The notes below the pieces were generated by a model. It searched no databases. It worked only from the letters and a program-made list of their open reading frames with translations, and was not told where the DNA came from. 17,175 nt of DNA from JAIPEK01 sp041685935 (GTDB lineage: Bacteria; Desulfobacterota; Desulfobacteria; Desulfobacterales; Desulfobacteraceae). The DNA lies in the NCBI GenBank assembly GCA_041685935.1, contig JAWLES010000036.1, positions 1 to 17,175 on the forward strand, given 5' to 3'. Position 1 is the first letter of the stretch, and each line of letters begins with the position of its first letter. A program made the translations under genes and the position numbers. Shown here piece by piece: positions 1 through 6,755 of the stretch.

Positions 1-2
1 GC

Positions 3-104
3 GCTCCCAGGATCACAACCACCATAAAGGCCGGAACCCGTGTCGACAGAGACCAGCGCATGTCCGAAAAAATCGAAAGCGTTCAAAAGAAGCCGGGGCA
101 ATAA
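3..104 (+). CDS. C-terminal tail of an unidentified upstream gene (partial)
   Basis: Reading frame 3 is open from the window edge and stops with TAA at 102-104. It gives about 33 residues of a polar, basic C-terminus that includes KAGTRVDRDQRMSEKIESVQ. Frame 1 stops at 25-27. Frame 2 runs to a TGA at 107-109 but gives an Arg/Lys/His-rich sequence that looks unlike protein. Frame 3 ends 1 nt before the methyltransferase ATG at 106, which would suit an operon. I do not recognise the family from this short piece, and the frame choice itself is a judgement. Confidence 0.4.
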   Translation, partial: APRITTTIKAGTRVDRDQRMSEKIESVQKKPGQ

Positions 105-105
105 A

Positions 106-1017
106 ATGACGGAAAAAACAGACGATCCCATCTTCACAAAAAGCTTCTGGATTGAAAAGTGGCAACAGGGCACGGAAGGCGAAGGCAACGACACCCTCAA
201 AGTGGGCAAAGGTTTTTCAACACCCGGGTACTGGGACCGCGCCGCACAATCCTATGACAAAAACGAAAACGAACTTTTGTCCAGAAAAGCCGAAAAAACC
301 GTAAAACTGTTCAAAACCGTCCATGGCCCTTTAGAGGGCTGCACCGTACTCGACATCGGATGCGGAACCGGGTTTCTGGCAAGACACCTTGCCTTGCAGG
401 GCTGTCTTGTAACCGGACTTGATTTTTCCGGCAAAATGATTGAGCGCGCAAAGCAGGACCTGCCCGGAAACCTTGAAAACCGGGTTGAATTCCATACCAT
501 GGACTGGAACCTGATCGACCTTGAAAAATCGGGGTGGACCGGAGGGTTTGACATTGTTATAGCTTTCATGTCCCCTGCCGTGTCCACACCCGGCCCCTTT
601 TTCAAAATGATACAAGCCTCAAAAAAAACATGCGCCATACGCGGATGGGCTGAAAAACGCAAGCATGTTATCCTTGACAACCTTTGGGAAATCATCATGG
701 GCAAACCCCTGAAGGACAAACCCAGAAATTTTTTATACAAAATCAACCTTCTGTTCTCAATGGGCTGTTTCCCTGAAATCACATTCGATCGAGTCCAATG
801 GGAAGAACCGGTTCCTGTTAAAGAGGAACTCAACAGCCAGCTCTCTTTTTTTAAAACGGTTTCCGACAAACCGCAAAAAGAGCTTGAACGAATCATCAGG
901 GATCACCTGAGCCGCATTTCTGAAAACGGAACCATTACAAGAGAGCACAAAGGCATCACAGGAACCGCCCTGTGGCAAAAAGCCCGTGACCGGGGAATCA
1001 GGAAACAACCGACCTGA
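106..1017 (+). CDS. Class I SAM-dependent methyltransferase, substrate unknown
   Basis: The product is 303 residues if translation starts at ATG 106. The Rossmann-fold SAM-binding motif I is VLDIGCGTGF at residues 81-90. The acidic residue at the end of strand 2 is Asp106 in GLDFS. A motif IV-like segment (FDIVIAFMSP) lies near residues 148-157. An in-frame GTG at 40 would lengthen the protein, but it overlaps the upstream reading frame and adds a low-complexity Ser/Lys/Arg stretch, so ATG 106 is preferred; a GGGG at 95-98 could serve as a weak ribosome binding site. The gene begins 1 nt after the preceding frame's stop, so it is probably the last gene of an operon entering from the left. Its 3' end overlaps the convergent kinase gene by 20 nt. 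No substrate-specific domain is visible. It is a SAM consumer next to SAM-cycle genes, but it points the opposite way to the kinase and shares no promoter with them. Confidence 0.85.
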   Translation: MTEKTDDPIFTKSFWIEKWQQGTEGEGNDTLKVGKGFSTPGYWDRAAQSYDKNENELLSRKAEKTVKLFKTVHGPLEGCTVLDIGCGTGFLARHLALQGCLVTGLDFSGKMIERAKQDLPGNLENRVEFHTMDWNLIDLEKSGWTGGFDIVIAFMSPAVSTPGPFFKMIQASKKTCAIRGWAEKRKHVILDNLWEIIMGKPLKDKPRNFLYKINLLFSMGCFPEITFDRVQWEEPVPVKEELNSQLSFFKTVSDKPQKELERIIRDHLSRISENGTITREHKGITGTALWQKARDRGIRKQPT

Positions 1018-1984
1018 TACGAGTCCAGCCCTCATCCGGGATTTGAGCTCCTTTTACACAAACCACTTCCGAACCGCAGGCAGAGCCTATAAGGCCGCAC
1101 TTTTCAACCGGGAACCCGTTTGCAATACCGTACAGAAAACCCGCTGCCCAAAGGTCTCCGGCGCCAGTTGTATCCACGGCCTTTTCCGCAAGAACCGGGT
1201 CGATACATGTAACAGTTCCGCCGCATGATATCAGGCTTCCCCTTTTTCCGATTTTGAGAACCGCATATTCAACATTTTCAGCCATTTTTTCCAGAGCCGC
1301 GGACTCGTCTTTAAGTCCGGTATAGGCTTCAGCCTCGTCTTCATTGGCTATCAGTATATCAACATACTCGAGGATCAGATCATCCAGTATATCCCTGGAA
1401 GCATCCACAACTTCAAAACTGGCAAGATCGAGTGCGATTTTCGCACCCCCTTCTTTGGCGGCACGAAGAACCGCCATCATAAGATCCCTGTTAAAAAGAA
1501 GATATCCTTCCACCACCGCAATGGCGGTCTCTTTGAACATATCCGGGGTGATGCTTTCCGGGTCAAGCCCTGTAGAGGCGCCAAGAAAAGTAAACATAGA
1601 CCTCTGGGCATCCGGGGTAATAACGGAGAGCACTTTACCGGTCGACTCATCTGAAAGAAAAAAACGGCAGGAGACGTTGCATTTTTTCAGCTTGTCCTCA
1701 TAGGAATCGCCGTACTCGTCCGCTCCCCTCATCCCGATAAACTCAGCATCGCCGCCGAGCATTCCAACTCCAACGATGGTGTTGCATGCAGCACCTCCGG
1801 GAACGATTTCAACATCCTGGCCGGATTTTTTCAGGATACCGTCAATTTCCGCGCCGTCATCCAAAAGGGTCATCCCGCCTTTTTCCTTGCCCACGCTCTC
1901 AAGGAACTCATCAGTCTCGTTCACCAAAAGGTCCACAAGTGCCGAGCCGATTCCGGTAATTTTTGTTCTTTCTTTGTTTGCCAT
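998..1984 (-). CDS. PfkB-family carbohydrate/nucleoside kinase, probable adenosine kinase
   Basis: The 328-residue protein has the ribokinase/PfkB architecture. A glycine-rich substrate-side motif PGGAACNT lies at residues 62-69, the NEDEAE region at 214-219, and the signature DTTGAGD at 271-277, with Asp277 as the expected catalytic base. PfkB enzymes phosphorylate sugars or nucleosides with ATP, and the family fold alone does not give the substrate. Adenosine is inferred because the gene is divergent from metK and close to ahcY: AhcY releases adenosine plus homocysteine, and an adenosine kinase would drain the adenosine to AMP and pull that reversible reaction forward. It also shares an operator-like element with ahcY. 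The start is supported by AAGGAG about 6 nt upstream of the ATG. The 3' end overlaps the convergent methyltransferase gene. A generic sugar kinase remains possible. Confidence 0.85.
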   Translation of the reverse strand: MANKERTKITGIGSALVDLLVNETDEFLESVGKEKGGMTLLDDGAEIDGILKKSGQDVEIVPGGAACNTIVGVGMLGGDAEFIGMRGADEYGDSYEDKLKKCNVSCRFFLSDESTGKVLSVITPDAQRSMFTFLGASTGLDPESITPDMFKETAIAVVEGYLLFNRDLMMAVLRAAKEGGAKIALDLASFEVVDASRDILDDLILEYVDILIANEDEAEAYTGLKDESAALEKMAENVEYAVLKIGKRGSLISCGGTVTCIDPVLAEKAVDTTGAGDLWAAGFLYGIANGFPVEKCGLIGSACGSEVVCVKGAQIPDEGWTRIRSVVS

Positions 1985-2052
1985 TCTGTTCTCCTTGCGT
2001 ATTCCTAATTTTAATTCAGTATTTAGTTTCCACTCAATGTATTTTCTTTATT

Positions 2053-2080
2053 AGCATATCAATTTATCAGCATATGTCAA
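2053..2080 (-). promoter_or_regulatory. Kinase-gene promoter overlapped by a SAM-cycle operator-like element
   Basis: On the minus strand, TTGACA (2080-2075) is followed after 16 nt by TATGCT (2058-2053), a plausible sigma70-type promoter about 70 nt upstream of the kinase start. Bases 2055-2077 match 3622-3644 in front of ahcY at 19 of 23 positions: the first 13 and last 6 bases are identical and the centre differs. The element fills the spacer and overlaps the -10, so a bound protein would block RNA polymerase. Its partial symmetry is CATAT (2055-2059) against ATATG (2072-2076). Confidence 0.6.
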
Positions 2081-2174
2081 TAATATTTATAATGCCTCAT
2101 TAGAACACATTACATTCACAAAATCAAACTTAACCTGATCAATAAAAATTACCGAACCGCTTACTAAAAAATCT

Positions 2175-2209
2175 ATTGAGCACAATTTAGTTTGAGCTCA
2201 ATATTTTTT
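2175..2209 (+). terminator. Terminator-like hairpin upstream of the metK promoter
   Basis: ATTGAGC (2175-2181) pairs with GCTCAAT (2196-2202). Past one A-A mismatch an inner CAA/TTG stem closes a 6-nt loop. The hairpin is followed by A and six T (2203-2209). This has the shape of a weak intrinsic terminator reading rightward, yet no plus-strand gene lies upstream of it within the intergenic region. The embedded perfect palindrome TTGAGCTCAA (2192-2201) could instead be a protein-binding site. Confidence 0.45.
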
Positions 2210-2210
2210 G

Positions 2211-2237
2211 TTGACATATTGATATTCATCTTATAAA
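2211..2237 (+). promoter_or_regulatory. Putative metK promoter with embedded operator half-site
   Basis: TTGACA (2211-2216) and TATAAA (2232-2237) are separated by 15 nt, a little short for sigma70 but with good hexamers. The spacer carries ATTGATAT (2218-2225), the core shared, in this orientation, with the reverse strand of the elements at 2055-2077 and 3621-3644. The predicted start near 2244 gives a leader of about 80 nt, too short and unstructured for the common SAM riboswitch classes. Confidence 0.55.
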
Positions 2238-2323
2238 GTTAATTTCTACATTTGGAAATGAAAGTATCGTTGATTAATTTTAACTGTTTATCAATATTCA
2301 CACCAAAGACTAAGGAGCGAACA

Positions 2324-3496
2324 ATGGAAGAAAAACAAAGTTTTCTGTTTACATCCGAATCCGTAACCGAAGGCCATCCTGACAAGGTTGCAGATGCCAT
2401 ATCGGATGCGGTTCTCGACGCAATCATAGCCGAAGACAAGGACGGAAGAGTTGCCTGCGAAACAATGGTCACAACCGGGCTTGCCGCTGTTGCAGGCGAG
2501 ATCACCACTGACTGTTACGTGGACATTCCCTCGGTTGTGAGAGAAACAATAAGGGACATCGGATACAATTCGTCCAGCATGGGATTCGACTGGCAGACAT
2601 GCTCGGTTATAACGTCCATAGACCAGCAGTCCCAGGATATTGCACAGGGTGTTGATGAAGGAACCGGCCTTTACAAGGAACAGGGCGCAGGAGACCAGGG
2701 GCTTATGTTCGGCTTCGCCTCGGATGAAACCCCGGAACTGATGCCCATGCCGGTCATTTATGCCCATAAGCTTACAAAACGCCTGGCAAGAGTCCGGAAA
2801 AACGGATCCCTTGATTTTTTACGCCCTGACGGCAAATCCCAGGTAACGATTGAATACAGTGACGGTCAGCCCCAGCGGGTGGACACGGTTGTTGTCTCAA
2901 CCCAGCATTCACCTGCGGTTACGTACGAAGAAATCCGGGAGGCGATTGTCAAAGAGGTGATCAAAAAAGTGATTCCGGCCGAAATGATGGACGGGGACAC
3001 CCGGTTTTTCATCAATCCCACCGGCAGGTTTGTTACAGGCGGGCCCATGGGAGACTGCGGGCTGACAGGAAGAAAAATAATCGTTGACACCTACGGCGGC
3101 CAGGGAAGCCACGGCGGAGGCTGTTTCTCCGGGAAAGACCCCTCCAAGGTGGACAGGAGCGCATCCTACATGGGAAGATACGTGGCCAAAAACCTTGTTG
3201 CCTCCGGCCTTGCAAACAAATGCGAGGTCCAGGTAGCATATGCCATCGGAGTTGCAGAACCGGTATCCCTGCTGATCGATTTCATGGGGACGGGAAAAAT
3301 ATCTGAAACGAAGGCGGTTGAACTGGTAAGACAGGTTTTTGATTTAAGGCCCAGGGCCATCATTGAAGACCTGGATCTTCAAAGACCCATTTACCGCAAG
3401 ACCTCCGCATACGGCCACTTCGGAAGGAATGATCCGGACTTTACCTGGGAGAAAACCGACAAGGCTGACATCCTGAAAGAAAAAGCAGGCATCTGA
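2324..3496 (+). CDS. metK: S-adenosylmethionine synthetase (methionine adenosyltransferase)
   Basis: The enzyme makes S-adenosylmethionine from methionine and ATP in the cytoplasm. The 390-residue product is close to the usual bacterial length (E. coli 384). Recognisable motifs are SESVTEGHPDK at 11-21, with the ATP-binding His18, the GEITT segment at 58-62, signature 1 GAGDQGLMFGFA at 121-132, and the phosphate-binding loop GGGCFSGKDPSKVDRS at 264-279. The last loop has Cys267 where many homologues have Ala. The start is ATG 2324, with GGAG just upstream; an in-frame ATG at 2252 would add 24 residues that do not belong to the family. The gene is divergent from the probable adenosine kinase gene and is followed by its own terminator, then ahcY on the same strand. 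Its promoter carries part of the putative SAM-cycle operator. Confidence 0.98.
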   Translation: MEEKQSFLFTSESVTEGHPDKVADAISDAVLDAIIAEDKDGRVACETMVTTGLAAVAGEITTDCYVDIPSVVRETIRDIGYNSSSMGFDWQTCSVITSIDQQSQDIAQGVDEGTGLYKEQGAGDQGLMFGFASDETPELMPMPVIYAHKLTKRLARVRKNGSLDFLRPDGKSQVTIEYSDGQPQRVDTVVVSTQHSPAVTYEEIREAIVKEVIKKVIPAEMMDGDTRFFINPTGRFVTGGPMGDCGLTGRKIIVDTYGGQGSHGGGCFSGKDPSKVDRSASYMGRYVAKNLVASGLANKCEVQVAYAIGVAEPVSLLIDFMGTGKISETKAVELVRQVFDLRPRAIIEDLDLQRPIYRKTSAYGHFGRNDPDFTWEKTDKADILKEKAGI

Positions 3497-3503
3497 ATAT
3501 ATT

Positions 3504-3554
3504 AACTGCCATGTCAGGACGGGCAACCCGGCCTCCCGGATATGGCAGTTTTGC
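3504..3554 (+). terminator. Rho-independent terminator after metK
   Basis: AACTGCCAT (3504-3512) pairs perfectly with ATGGCAGTT (3542-3550). The 29-nt interior is GC-rich and can form a second GGG/CCC hairpin. The stem runs into TTTT at 3549-3552. It lies 7 nt beyond the metK stop and separates metK from the ahcY promoter. Confidence 0.7.
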
Positions 3555-3583
3555 ATAACCCCTTAAAAAAATAAAAATTTTTA

Positions 3584-3612
3584 TTGACACGAAATCGAAT
3601 ATCCATTATATT
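3584..3612 (+). promoter_or_regulatory. ahcY promoter (sigma70-type)
   Basis: TTGACA (3584-3589), a 17-nt spacer and TATATT (3607-3612) form a near-consensus promoter. Transcription would begin around 3619-3620, giving a leader of about 127 nt before the ahcY ATG. Confidence 0.75.
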
Positions 3613-3620
3613 TCATTACA

Positions 3621-3644
3621 ACATATCAATTTATACTGATATGT
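3621..3644. promoter_or_regulatory. Operator-like palindrome just downstream of the ahcY promoter
   Basis: ACATATCA (3621-3628) and TGATATGT (3637-3644) are perfect inverted repeats with an 8-nt spacer. The site begins at or just after the predicted transcription start, so a bound regulator would block initiation or early elongation. Nineteen of 23 bases match the element in front of the kinase gene. SAM-cycle genes of some Proteobacteria are controlled by the SAH-sensing ArsR-family protein SahR; the link to this site is inferred from gene content and operator form, not from a verified motif. Confidence 0.7.
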
Positions 3645-3746
3645 TCATATAATCGGAAAACACCAAACGGTTCAGCATCCGGTTTCAAACATTTATGACG
3701 CCGGAGTCGAATTTGAACCCCGGAAAAAAACAAAAGGAGTACAAAC

Positions 3747-5192
3747 ATGTCATACTCAAACAGCAACACACCGTTTCTGGAGCTTGATCTTGATCTTGAC
3801 AACAAGATAAAGGACATTTCCCTTGCACAGGACGGCCATAAAGATATGCAGCTTTCTGAAAAAGAGATGCCAGGGCTGATGTCCGTAAGGGAGAAATACG
3901 GTCCGGACAAACCCCTGAAAGGGCTGAAAATCACAGGAAGTCTTCACATGACGATTCAGACAGCCATGCTCATTGATACGCTTTACGAACTCGGCGCGGA
4001 TATCAGATGGGCCAGCTGCAACATCTTCTCCACCCAGGACCATGCTGCGGCAGCCATTGTGGACAAAGGAACCGCCAAGGTATTTGCCTGGAAGGGAGAA
4101 ACCCTGGACGAATACTGGTGGTGCACTGAACAGGCCCTGACCTGGCCCGACGGAAGCGGACCCGACCTGATAGTTGACGACGGCGGCGATGCCACACTGA
4201 TGGTCCATGAAGGCGTCCGGGCTGAAAAAGACCCGTCCATTCTTGAAGGCGAGGCCGGAAGCGCAGATGAAGTCGCTCTTGTAAAACGGCTCAAGGTCAG
4301 CCTTCAGAAAACCCCTGACAAGTGGACAAAGATCGCTGAAAAAATCAGGGGCGTCTCTGAAGAGACCACCACTGGCGTTAACAGGCTATACCAGCTTGCG
4401 GAAAAGAAGGAATTGCTTTTCCCCGCGGTCAACGTCAATGATTCAGTGACCAAGTCCAAATTCGACAACCTTTACGGCTGCAAGGAATCACTTGCTGACG
4501 GCATCAAACGTGCAACCGATGTAATGCTTGCCGGCAAAACCGTTGTAATTGCCGGATACGGGGATGTGGGCAAAGGCTGTGCAGAGTCCATGAGAAGTTA
4601 TGGAGCAAAGGTGCTGGTAACTGAAATCGATCCTATCTGCGCTCTGCAGGCTTCCATGAACGGTTTCGAGGTTACCACCATGGAAAAGGCGGCACCGCTC
4701 GGAGACATATTCGTTACAGCAACCGGTAACTACCACGTCATCAGTGGTGAACATTTCAAAAAGATGAAGGACGAATCCATTGTCTGCAACATAGGCCATT
4801 TTGACAATGAGATCGATATGGGCTTCTTTTACAGCAATCCAAAGGCGCAAAAGCTGACCATCAAACCGCAGGTTGACAAATGGACGCTTGAAAACGGCAA
4901 TTCCGTGATTATCCTCGCAGAGGGCCGTCTTGTGAATCTTGGCTGCGCAACAGGGCATCCGAGCTTTGTCATGAGCAACAGCTTTACCAACCAGACCCTT
5001 GCCCAGCTTAAGCTTGCCGAGGAAGACCTTGAGAAAAAGGTATACACACTTCCCAAGGAACTTGACGAGGAAGTGGCCAGACTCCATTTGAAAAACCTCT
5101 CAGTGGAGCTTACCCGTCTCACGGAAAAGCAGGCGGGATATCTCGGGGTATCAGTTGACGGGCCCTACAAGTCCGACCATTACAGGTACTAA
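3747..5192 (+). CDS. ahcY: S-adenosylhomocysteine hydrolase (adenosylhomocysteinase)
   Basis: This NAD-dependent cytoplasmic enzyme splits S-adenosylhomocysteine, the by-product of SAM-dependent methylation, into homocysteine and adenosine. The 481-residue protein shows the catalytic segment CNIFSTQDHAAAAI at 91-104, SEETTTGV at 204-211, the NAD-binding Rossmann loop GYGDVGKG at 270-277, CNIGHFDNEID at 347-357, and the C-terminal tail ending PYKSDHYRY that contributes to the neighbouring subunit's NAD site. It has the extra segment before SEETTTGV (around residues 180-200) that marks the long bacterial/plant-type form. AAGGAG lies 7 nt before the ATG. The gene follows metK but has its own promoter, operator and leader. 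In that leader, GGTTTCAAA at 3681-3689 can pair imperfectly with TTTGAACC at 3712-3719. Confidence 0.98.
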   Translation: MSYSNSNTPFLELDLDLDNKIKDISLAQDGHKDMQLSEKEMPGLMSVREKYGPDKPLKGLKITGSLHMTIQTAMLIDTLYELGADIRWASCNIFSTQDHAAAAIVDKGTAKVFAWKGETLDEYWWCTEQALTWPDGSGPDLIVDDGGDATLMVHEGVRAEKDPSILEGEAGSADEVALVKRLKVSLQKTPDKWTKIAEKIRGVSEETTTGVNRLYQLAEKKELLFPAVNVNDSVTKSKFDNLYGCKESLADGIKRATDVMLAGKTVVIAGYGDVGKGCAESMRSYGAKVLVTEIDPICALQASMNGFEVTTMEKAAPLGDIFVTATGNYHVISGEHFKKMKDESIVCNIGHFDNEIDMGFFYSNPKAQKLTIKPQVDKWTLENGNSVIILAEGRLVNLGCATGHPSFVMSNSFTNQTLAQLKLAEEDLEKKVYTLPKELDEEVARLHLKNLSVELTRLTEKQAGYLGVSVDGPYKSDHYRY

Positions 5193-5238
5193 AAGCCGCA
5201 TCGCCCCCGGCTTAACAGCCTTGCAGGGCACGGCGGAA

Positions 5239-5281
5239 AAAATCCCGCTTCAGGCATAATTCCTGCCTGAAGCGGGATTTT
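5239..5281. terminator. Bidirectional rho-independent terminator between ahcY and marR-type gene
   Basis: A perfect 18-bp inverted repeat (5239-5256 with 5264-5281) has a 7-nt loop. It begins AAAATCCCGC and ends GCGGGATTTT, so each strand has a T tract after the stem. It lies between the 3' ends of the convergent ahcY and MarR genes and can end both transcripts. Confidence 0.95.
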
Positions 5282-5300
5282 ATATTCCGGGACTTTATAT

Positions 5301-5828
5301 TCAGGGGCTATCAGTCAATTCACCGGTTGTCAGATAAGGTGATATATTCTCATCAACAACTCCGGGCGTTTTTACATCCATCAGTGAAACGATCCGCTGA
5401 AGCGAGCTTAAAATCATCATCTTTTCCCACTGTTCAAGTTCGCCGAACTGTTTCACAAAAATCTCCTGCATTAAAGGAGGTGCCTGATCAAGAACCTGTG
5501 CACACTTTTCAGTGGGCTCTATTACAACTCTTCTGCGGTCGGTTTCACTCCTTGTTCTGATCAAAAGCCCTCTTTTGTGAAGCCGTTCCAGAATACCGGT
5601 AACGGTGGCCTGGCTCAGGGAAACCTCCTTGGCTATGGCTCCCACAGTCATGGCCTTTTCCCTGGAAATGGTCTGCAAAATAACAAGCTGCGGAACCGTG
5701 AGTCCGAACTTCCTCACAAGCTCCCTGGAATGAAGATCAATCGCCTGGATGATCTGCCGGATTGAAATCAGTACCTTGTCTGTGATGGAATCGCCCGTAA
5801 GTTGATTTTCAGCTCTGCTTTCCGTCAT
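5301..5828 (-). CDS. MarR-family transcriptional regulator
   Basis: The 175-residue protein has the MarR winged helix-turn-helix fold: a dimerisation helix near 15-40, a helix-turn-helix with the recognition helix around LSQATVTGILERLH at 71-84, and the wing with the family signature DRRRVVIEPT at 97-106. The C-terminus (about 150-175) is a polar extension with no recognised domain. AAAGGA lies about 7 nt upstream of the ATG at 5828. The gene is on the same strand as the nickel operon and starts 185 nt after nikO; no terminator is obvious in that gap, so read-through from the nik operon is possible. MarR proteins usually sense small molecules and often repress their own gene. Its ligand and targets cannot be read from sequence, and there is no direct evidence that it controls nickel uptake. 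Confidence 0.9.
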   Translation of the reverse strand: MTESRAENQLTGDSITDKVLISIRQIIQAIDLHSRELVRKFGLTVPQLVILQTISREKAMTVGAIAKEVSLSQATVTGILERLHKRGLLIRTRSETDRRRVVIEPTEKCAQVLDQAPPLMQEIFVKQFGELEQWEKMMILSSLQRIVSLMDVKTPGVVDENISPYLTTGELTDSP

Positions 5829-6013
5829 TTCCGAATCCTTTAAAACATATTAACCCGCTGTTCTGAAACCTGTTCCCTTATACTTAAATATTGTGGAAAA
5901 ATATAACACATTTATAAAGAAAAGGAAATTCACTATTTTCAAATTTACAGTAAAGAGTATCGATTTTGCGGAAATTTTACGGAAATGGTACCGGAATTGT
6001 TAAAAGCGGGAAA

Positions 6014-6742
6014 CTATAAGTGTGTGTGGGGCAATCCGCCCATTGTATGGACATGCTCATGCTGGTGAATATGGACCTGATCATCGGTCAGCAGCCTGCC
6101 TTCCTTCATGGAGTAAATCTTGCCGCAGACTTTTGAAATAAAATCAAACTCGTGGCTGATCACAAGGTAAGAGATATCCAGTTGGGAGAGCACCGACTGA
6201 ATCCGCTCTTTCACAGCCGAATCCAGCCCGGAAGTGGGTTCGTCCAGAAGCAGGACCTCCGGTTTCATCGCCAGAACCGACGCCAGGGCAACAAGCCTCT
6301 TCTCCCCTCCTGAAAGCCGGTGCACAATGCTTTGTTCAAAATCGGATATCCCGAGAAGGCTCAATGTTTCCCTGGCCACATCAAGGGCCTCTCGGCTCGA
6401 ATACCCCAGGTTCAGCGGCCCGAAAGCCACATCATCTATCACATGGGGATTAAACAGCTGGTCATCCGCATCCTGAAACATCAGCCCGATCTTCGGCCTT
6501 AAAACGGAAAAATCCTTTTCAGATGATGCCTTTTTCCCGAAAAGTTCGATTGTTCCTGAGCCGGGTCTGCACAACCCCATGATAACATGCAGAAGAGTGG
6601 TCTTTCCGCTGCCGTTGGGAGCAATCATACCGATTCTGTCAGACCGGAACAGTTCGAAATCGATGTTGTCGAGCACTTTATTTCCCGAGGACGGGTAGGC
6701 GAACGATATGTTTTCAAGCTTTATCAGGCACTCTTTGTTCAT
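6014..6742 (-). CDS. nikO: Nickel ECF transporter ATP-binding protein (CbiO/NikO family)
   Basis: This is the ATPase of an energy-coupling-factor importer at the cytoplasmic face of the inner membrane. In the 242-residue form the Walker A is APNGSGKT (41-48), the Q-loop Gln90 lies in FQDADDQLF as usual for CbiO/NikO, the ABC signature is LSGGE (143-147), Walker B is VLLLDEPTSGLD (163-174) and the switch His is His197. The last 20 residues contain seven histidines, several in alternating positions (224, 226, 228, 230, 232), a likely metal-binding or metal-sensing tail. I chose ATG 6742, preceded by AAGG, because the longer frame from 6778 would overlap nikQ and adds an untypical N-terminus. 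It is the last gene of the nik operon, 13 nt after nikQ. Nickel rather than cobalt is inferred from the nikK and nikL neighbours. Confidence 0.93.
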   Translation of the reverse strand: MNKECLIKLENISFAYPSSGNKVLDNIDFELFRSDRIGMIAPNGSGKTTLLHVIMGLCRPGSGTIELFGKKASSEKDFSVLRPKIGLMFQDADDQLFNPHVIDDVAFGPLNLGYSSREALDVARETLSLLGISDFEQSIVHRLSGGEKRLVALASVLAMKPEVLLLDEPTSGLDSAVKERIQSVLSQLDISYLVISHEFDFISKVCGKIYSMKEGRLLTDDQVHIHQHEHVHTMGGLPHTHL

Positions 6743-6755
6743 CAGACCTTTTCCG

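Larger units (their letters stand above)
1985..2323. promoter_or_regulatory. 339-bp divergent regulatory region between the kinase gene and metK
   Basis: This AT-rich stretch contains no convincing coding region. It holds, from left to right: the kinase ribosome binding site, a minus-strand promoter overlapped by an operator-like element (2053-2080), a plus-strand TATAAT at 2088-2093 preceded 18 nt upstream by TTATCA, a terminator-like hairpin (2175-2209), the metK promoter (2211-2237), and the metK ribosome binding site GGAG just before 2324. The longer metK frame from ATG 2252 is not conserved-looking at its N-terminus. Confidence 0.75.

Noticed and set aside
40..105. GTG start at 40 giving a 325-residue methyltransferase
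   Set aside because: The extra 22 residues are low-complexity, overlap a plausible upstream coding tail and precede a good ATG at 106.
252..896. 214-codon open frame on the minus strand within the methyltransferase gene
   Set aside because: It lies opposite a clear methyltransferase with intact motif I, and its translation has no recognisable domain.
2252..2323. Upstream ATG extending MetK by 24 residues
   Set aside because: There is no ribosome binding site, the sequence is atypical for the family, and it starts very close to the predicted transcription start. ATG 2324 has GGAG and gives the normal MetK length.
1985..2323. SAM riboswitch upstream of metK
   Set aside because: The leader from the likely promoter is only about 80 nt, AT-rich and without the paired core elements of SAM riboswitches.
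4488..5087. 199-codon open frame on the minus strand inside ahcY
   Set aside because: It is a shadow of a highly conserved gene, with no ribosome binding site or family resemblance.
5829..6013. Possible MarR autoregulatory palindrome in the gap (ATATT-N7-AATAT near 5889)
   Set aside because: It is a short AT-rich repeat expected by chance in such a sequence. No convincing promoter or terminator was found in this gap either.
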